DNA from: JAMXLO01 sp963819855
Lineage (GTDB): Bacteria > Pseudomonadota > Alphaproteobacteria > Acetobacterales > Acetobacteraceae
DNA: 64,000 nucleotides
Reading direction: 5' to 3'
NCBI GenBank assembly: GCA_963819855.1
Contig: CAWFYC010000027.1
Coordinates: 1 to 64,000 of the forward strand
In this document: one piece after another, positions 61,600-64,000 of the stretch
Layout: every line of letters starts with the position of its first letter
How positions within the stretch are numbered: position 1 is the first letter of the stretch
Translations under genes and position numbers: made by a program
The notes under the pieces: generated by a model
Told to the model about the DNA's origin: nothing
What the model saw: the letters and a program-made list of their open reading frames with translations, nothing else
Database searches by the model: none

Positions 61600-61852
61600 A
61601 GCGCCCCCGCCGTCTCGGCCACCCCGACCGCGGCTTCGGCACTGGCGCACGATGCAAGACGTTCTGGCTCCGGCCGGATACCGCCCGTCGAGCTTCTGGT
61701 CGCGCGGGGCGCGTTCTGGCAGGGTGGCGCCGGAAGGCTGTTTCCCCGACGCGGTGATGTACGAAATGAAGGCGTGCGACCACAAGGCGGAGAAGGTCGA
61801 CGACCGGTCGGAAGGCCGCCAATCCGCCGCGCGCATTCAGGACCCGCGGTAG
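61600..61852 (+). pseudogene. Decayed duplicate of the GGT-like gene 3' end
   Basis: Bases from about 61628 match 59499 onwards (GTTCTGGCT.CGGCCGGA). After a deletion of about 200 bp, 61685-61845 match 59755-59915, giving SSFWSRGARSGRVAPEG, FPDAVMYEMKACDHKAEKVD and DRSEGRQSAARI, against SSFWPRVARTGKV and FPDAVMYELKARDHKAEKGD in the intact gene. It has no start and changes frame near 61680. A second GGT-like copy once stood here and lost its 5' part. Confidence 0.8.
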
Positions 61853-61875
61853 GTCGCAGACGGAGATTTTGTGTC

Positions 61876-64000
61876 ATGCCATTCAAGGTTCAGGTCGGTC
61901 CGCCGCAGATCTCGATCCATCAGGGCCAGACGGTGCTGATCACCGACCCCGATGGACAGATCACCTGGCCCAGCGAGCGGGGGCTCTACTTCCTCGACAC
62001 GCGGCTGATCAGCAGTTGGGCCGTGCAGGCCAACGGCGAACCCTGGGAGCTGCTGAACGGCGGCCCGATCACCTATTATGCGCAGCGCATCTTCCTGACC
62101 AACCGCCTGCTCCTGACCGAGGAGGGGCCGATCCTTCCACGCACGATCGGCTTCACCTTGGGCCGCTCGATCAGCGGCGGAATGCACGAAGACCTGGACA
62201 TCACCAACAACGGCATGAAGCCGGTCCGCTTTCAGCTCGAAATCATGCTGCGTTGCGACTTCGCCGACGTGTTCGAAGTGAAGTCGAACAACATTGTCCG
62301 CCGCGGCCGCATCATCACCGAATGGTCGCAGGAGATGCAGCAGCTGCGGACCGCCTACAGCAACCGCGACTTCCACCGTGCCGTCACCATCACTGCTGTA
62401 CGGGCGTCACCGGATGCCGTCTACGCGAACGGCCGGCTCAGCTTCGAAGTGGCGCTCCAGCCAGGCGAGGCATGGCACACCTGCCTGCATTACGTGCTGG
62501 AGGACGGCACGCGGCAATTCCTGCCGACCGACAATTGCGTCACCGATTACGAGCGCTCGCATCACGCCGACACCATGGCGTCCTGGCTGGACAACGTCAC
62601 CAAGATCCAGACCACCAATGAGGAGTTCTACCGGCTGTACCGCCAGGCACTCGAAGATATGGCCGCACTGCGTCTGCCGATCGCCGGTACCGACCATATG
62701 GTATTTCTCCCCGCGGCCGGACTGCCATGGTTCGTCGCGCCGTTCGGCCGCGACAGCCTGATCGTGTCGTTGCAGAACATCCTGATCTACCCGGAGTTCG
62801 CGCGCGGAGCGCTCGACGTTCTAGGCTCGCTGCAGGCGAAGGAGGATGATCCGTATCGCGACGCCGAGCCGGGGAAGATCCTGCATGAGCTGCGCTATGG
62901 CGAGCTCGCACACTTCAAGCAGATCCCCCACACGCCGTATTACGGAACCGCCGACGCGACGCCGCTCTATCTGATCACTTTGCATGCTGCCTGGCGCGCA
63001 ACCGGCGACAAGGGATTGCTGGAACAGTTCCTTCCAAACGCCGAAGCCTGCCTGTCCTGGATCGACCACCATGGCGACCGCGACGGCGACGGTTTCCAGG
63101 AATATCAGACCCGATCATCGGCCGGCTACGAGAACATGGCGTGGAAGGATTCTGGCGATTCCGTGATGTATCCTGACGGTTCGCTGGTAAAGGGCCCGAA
63201 GGCGCTGTGCGAACTGCAAGCCTACGTTTACAACGCCTGGGTACGAACGGCGGAGGTATTCGACGCGCTCGGCCGGCCGGAGCGGGCACAGGCGCTGCGT
63301 GGGAAGGCGGCGACACTGTTCAAGCAGTTCAACGAGGCATTCTGGGACGACGAGCTGGGCTGCTATGCCTATGCGCTGGATGGCGAGAAGAAGCCGGTAC
63401 CGACGGTTTCGTCGAACATGGGCCACTGCCTGTGGTCCGGCATTGTCCCGCCCGAACGGGCCAAGACGGTGGTGCAGCGGCTCATGGCGCCGGATATGTG
63501 GACCGGCTGGGGCATCCGCACCCTCTCCTCGCTCAACCCGGCGTTCAATCCTTACAACTACCAGACCGGGTCGGTCTGGCCGCACGACAACGCCATCATC
63601 GCACTCGGCTTCAAGTTTTATGGCTATGGCCCGGAAGCCGCGCTGATCGCGCATGACATCAGCAAGGCGGCCAGCCACTTCCTGCTGAACCAGCTCCCCG
63701 AACTCTACACGGCGTTCGAGCGCGACGCGACCACCTTCCCGGTCCAGTACATCGGCGCCAACGTGCCGCAGGCCTGGGCGGCCGGCTCGGCATTCATGCT
63801 GGTGCAGGCGCTGCTGGGTTTCCTGCCGGACGCTCCGCGGAACCGGCTTTACATCGACCCCTGGCTGCCGGACTGGCTGCCTGATCTCACAGTCCGCGAC
63901 CTTCGCATCGGCCAGAACAAGTTCGCCATCCGGTTCCGACGCGAAGGCGAGGAGACGGCGTTCGAGGTGATCGACGGCGATCCGGCCTTGGTAGAGCGGT
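61876..64000 (+). CDS. Amylo-alpha-1,6-glucosidase family protein (3' end beyond window)
   Basis: The frame is open from ATG 61876 to the window end (708 codons). The N-terminal domain (LITDPDGQITWPSERGLYFL, DTRLISSWAVQANGEPWELL) is the glycogen-debranching N domain, and the (alpha/alpha)6 catalytic barrel follows (LPWFVAPFGRDSLIVSLQNI, AWKDSGDSVMYPDGSLVKGP, NPYNYQTGSVWPHDNAIIAL, WAAGSAFMLVQALLG). It belongs to the GH63/GH133-like group that removes or shortens alpha-glucan branches or acts on other alpha-glucosides. No signal peptide is visible. The gene continues past the window. Confidence 0.9.
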   Translation, partial: MPFKVQVGPPQISIHQGQTVLITDPDGQITWPSERGLYFLDTRLISSWAVQANGEPWELLNGGPITYYAQRIFLTNRLLLTEEGPILPRTIGFTLGRSISGGMHEDLDITNNGMKPVRFQLEIMLRCDFADVFEVKSNNIVRRGRIITEWSQEMQQLRTAYSNRDFHRAVTITAVRASPDAVYANGRLSFEVALQPGEAWHTCLHYVLEDGTRQFLPTDNCVTDYERSHHADTMASWLDNVTKIQTTNEEFYRLYRQALEDMAALRLPIAGTDHMVFLPAAGLPWFVAPFGRDSLIVSLQNILIYPEFARGALDVLGSLQAKEDDPYRDAEPGKILHELRYGELAHFKQIPHTPYYGTADATPLYLITLHAAWRATGDKGLLEQFLPNAEACLSWIDHHGDRDGDGFQEYQTRSSAGYENMAWKDSGDSVMYPDGSLVKGPKALCELQAYVYNAWVRTAEVFDALGRPERAQALRGKAATLFKQFNEAFWDDELGCYAYALDGEKKPVPTVSSNMGHCLWSGIVPPERAKTVVQRLMAPDMWTGWGIRTLSSLNPAFNPYNYQTGSVWPHDNAIIALGFKFYGYGPEAALIAHDISKAASHFLLNQLPELYTAFERDATTFPVQYIGANVPQAWAAGSAFMLVQALLGFLPDAPRNRLYIDPWLPDWLPDLTVRDLRIGQNKFAIRFRREGEETAFEVIDGDPALVER

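Overview
The window is GC-rich DNA with alphaproteobacterial gene content. The run CnoX-like thioredoxin / LON domain / Trm112 / DUF971, the Hint-domain protein, UdgX, the GcrA-like helix-turn-helix and the PEP-CTERM protein fit a member of the Rhodospirillales, probably Acetobacteraceae. This placement is inferred from gene content only. There is no rRNA and no CRISPR array. One tRNA gene, tRNA-Gly(GCC), is present.

Layout. Positions 1-7270 form a decayed stretch: recombinase-like and zinc-ribbon remnants, a flavin monooxygenase broken in several frames, a frameshifted two-HTH regulator, and one intact large gene, a B12-type radical SAM enzyme. It ends at tRNA-Gly (7274-7348). Positions 7500-17200 are a housekeeping block: thioredoxin/CnoX, LON domain, Trm112, DUF971, RibA with an L,D-transpeptidase, an OmpR regulator, UdgX, an S9 peptidase and a gamma-glutamyltransferase (GGT). 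Positions 17400-38500 are largely catabolic: a CPA2 antiporter, a HAD/FAH/TauD operon, a peptide-binding protein, an SDR, a broken aminotransferase, a Rieske plus two amidohydrolases operon, a BphA4-type reductase, an Ldh-family dehydrogenase, a nitroreductase, NUDIX and MBL enzymes. Integrase and ATPase relics lie among them. Positions 38850-42150 carry small proteins, a DUF429 protein and a phosphoribosyltransferase/HAD fusion.

Positions 42167-45616 look like one redox module: two small membrane proteins, a periplasmic hemerythrin-like protein diverging from a class I cytochrome c across a perfect palindrome, and an outer-membrane barrel with a single CxxCH heme site behind a perfect FNR-type box. 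Positions 45632-50503 hold a ketopantoate reductase-like enzyme, an M20 hydrolase, a Hint protein and a GFA protein.

The most interesting signal is a pair of probable selenoprotein genes whose reading frames are cut by in-frame UGA codons, so ordinary ORF calling misses or truncates them. One is an Rdx (SelW-like) protein with C-G-M-U at 50568-50786. The other is a UGSC-family protein with U-G-S-C-S-S-C at 56563-57087. Each UGA is followed at the expected distance by a stem-loop whose apical loop starts with G, as in bacterial SECIS elements. The UGSC gene lies 9 bp behind an uncharacterised 351-residue gene, and that pair diverges from a second GGT-like gene.

Positions 51964-55567 (lactonase, LLM oxidoreductase, GMC oxidoreductase) and 60111-61340 (unknown membrane protein) look less GC-rich and are probably acquired. 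The second is bracketed by the GGT-like gene and a decayed copy of that gene's 3' end. The window ends inside an amylo-alpha-1,6-glucosidase gene. Three copies of an 84-93 bp palindromic repeat sit in intergenic gaps at 17263, 23703 and 37536.
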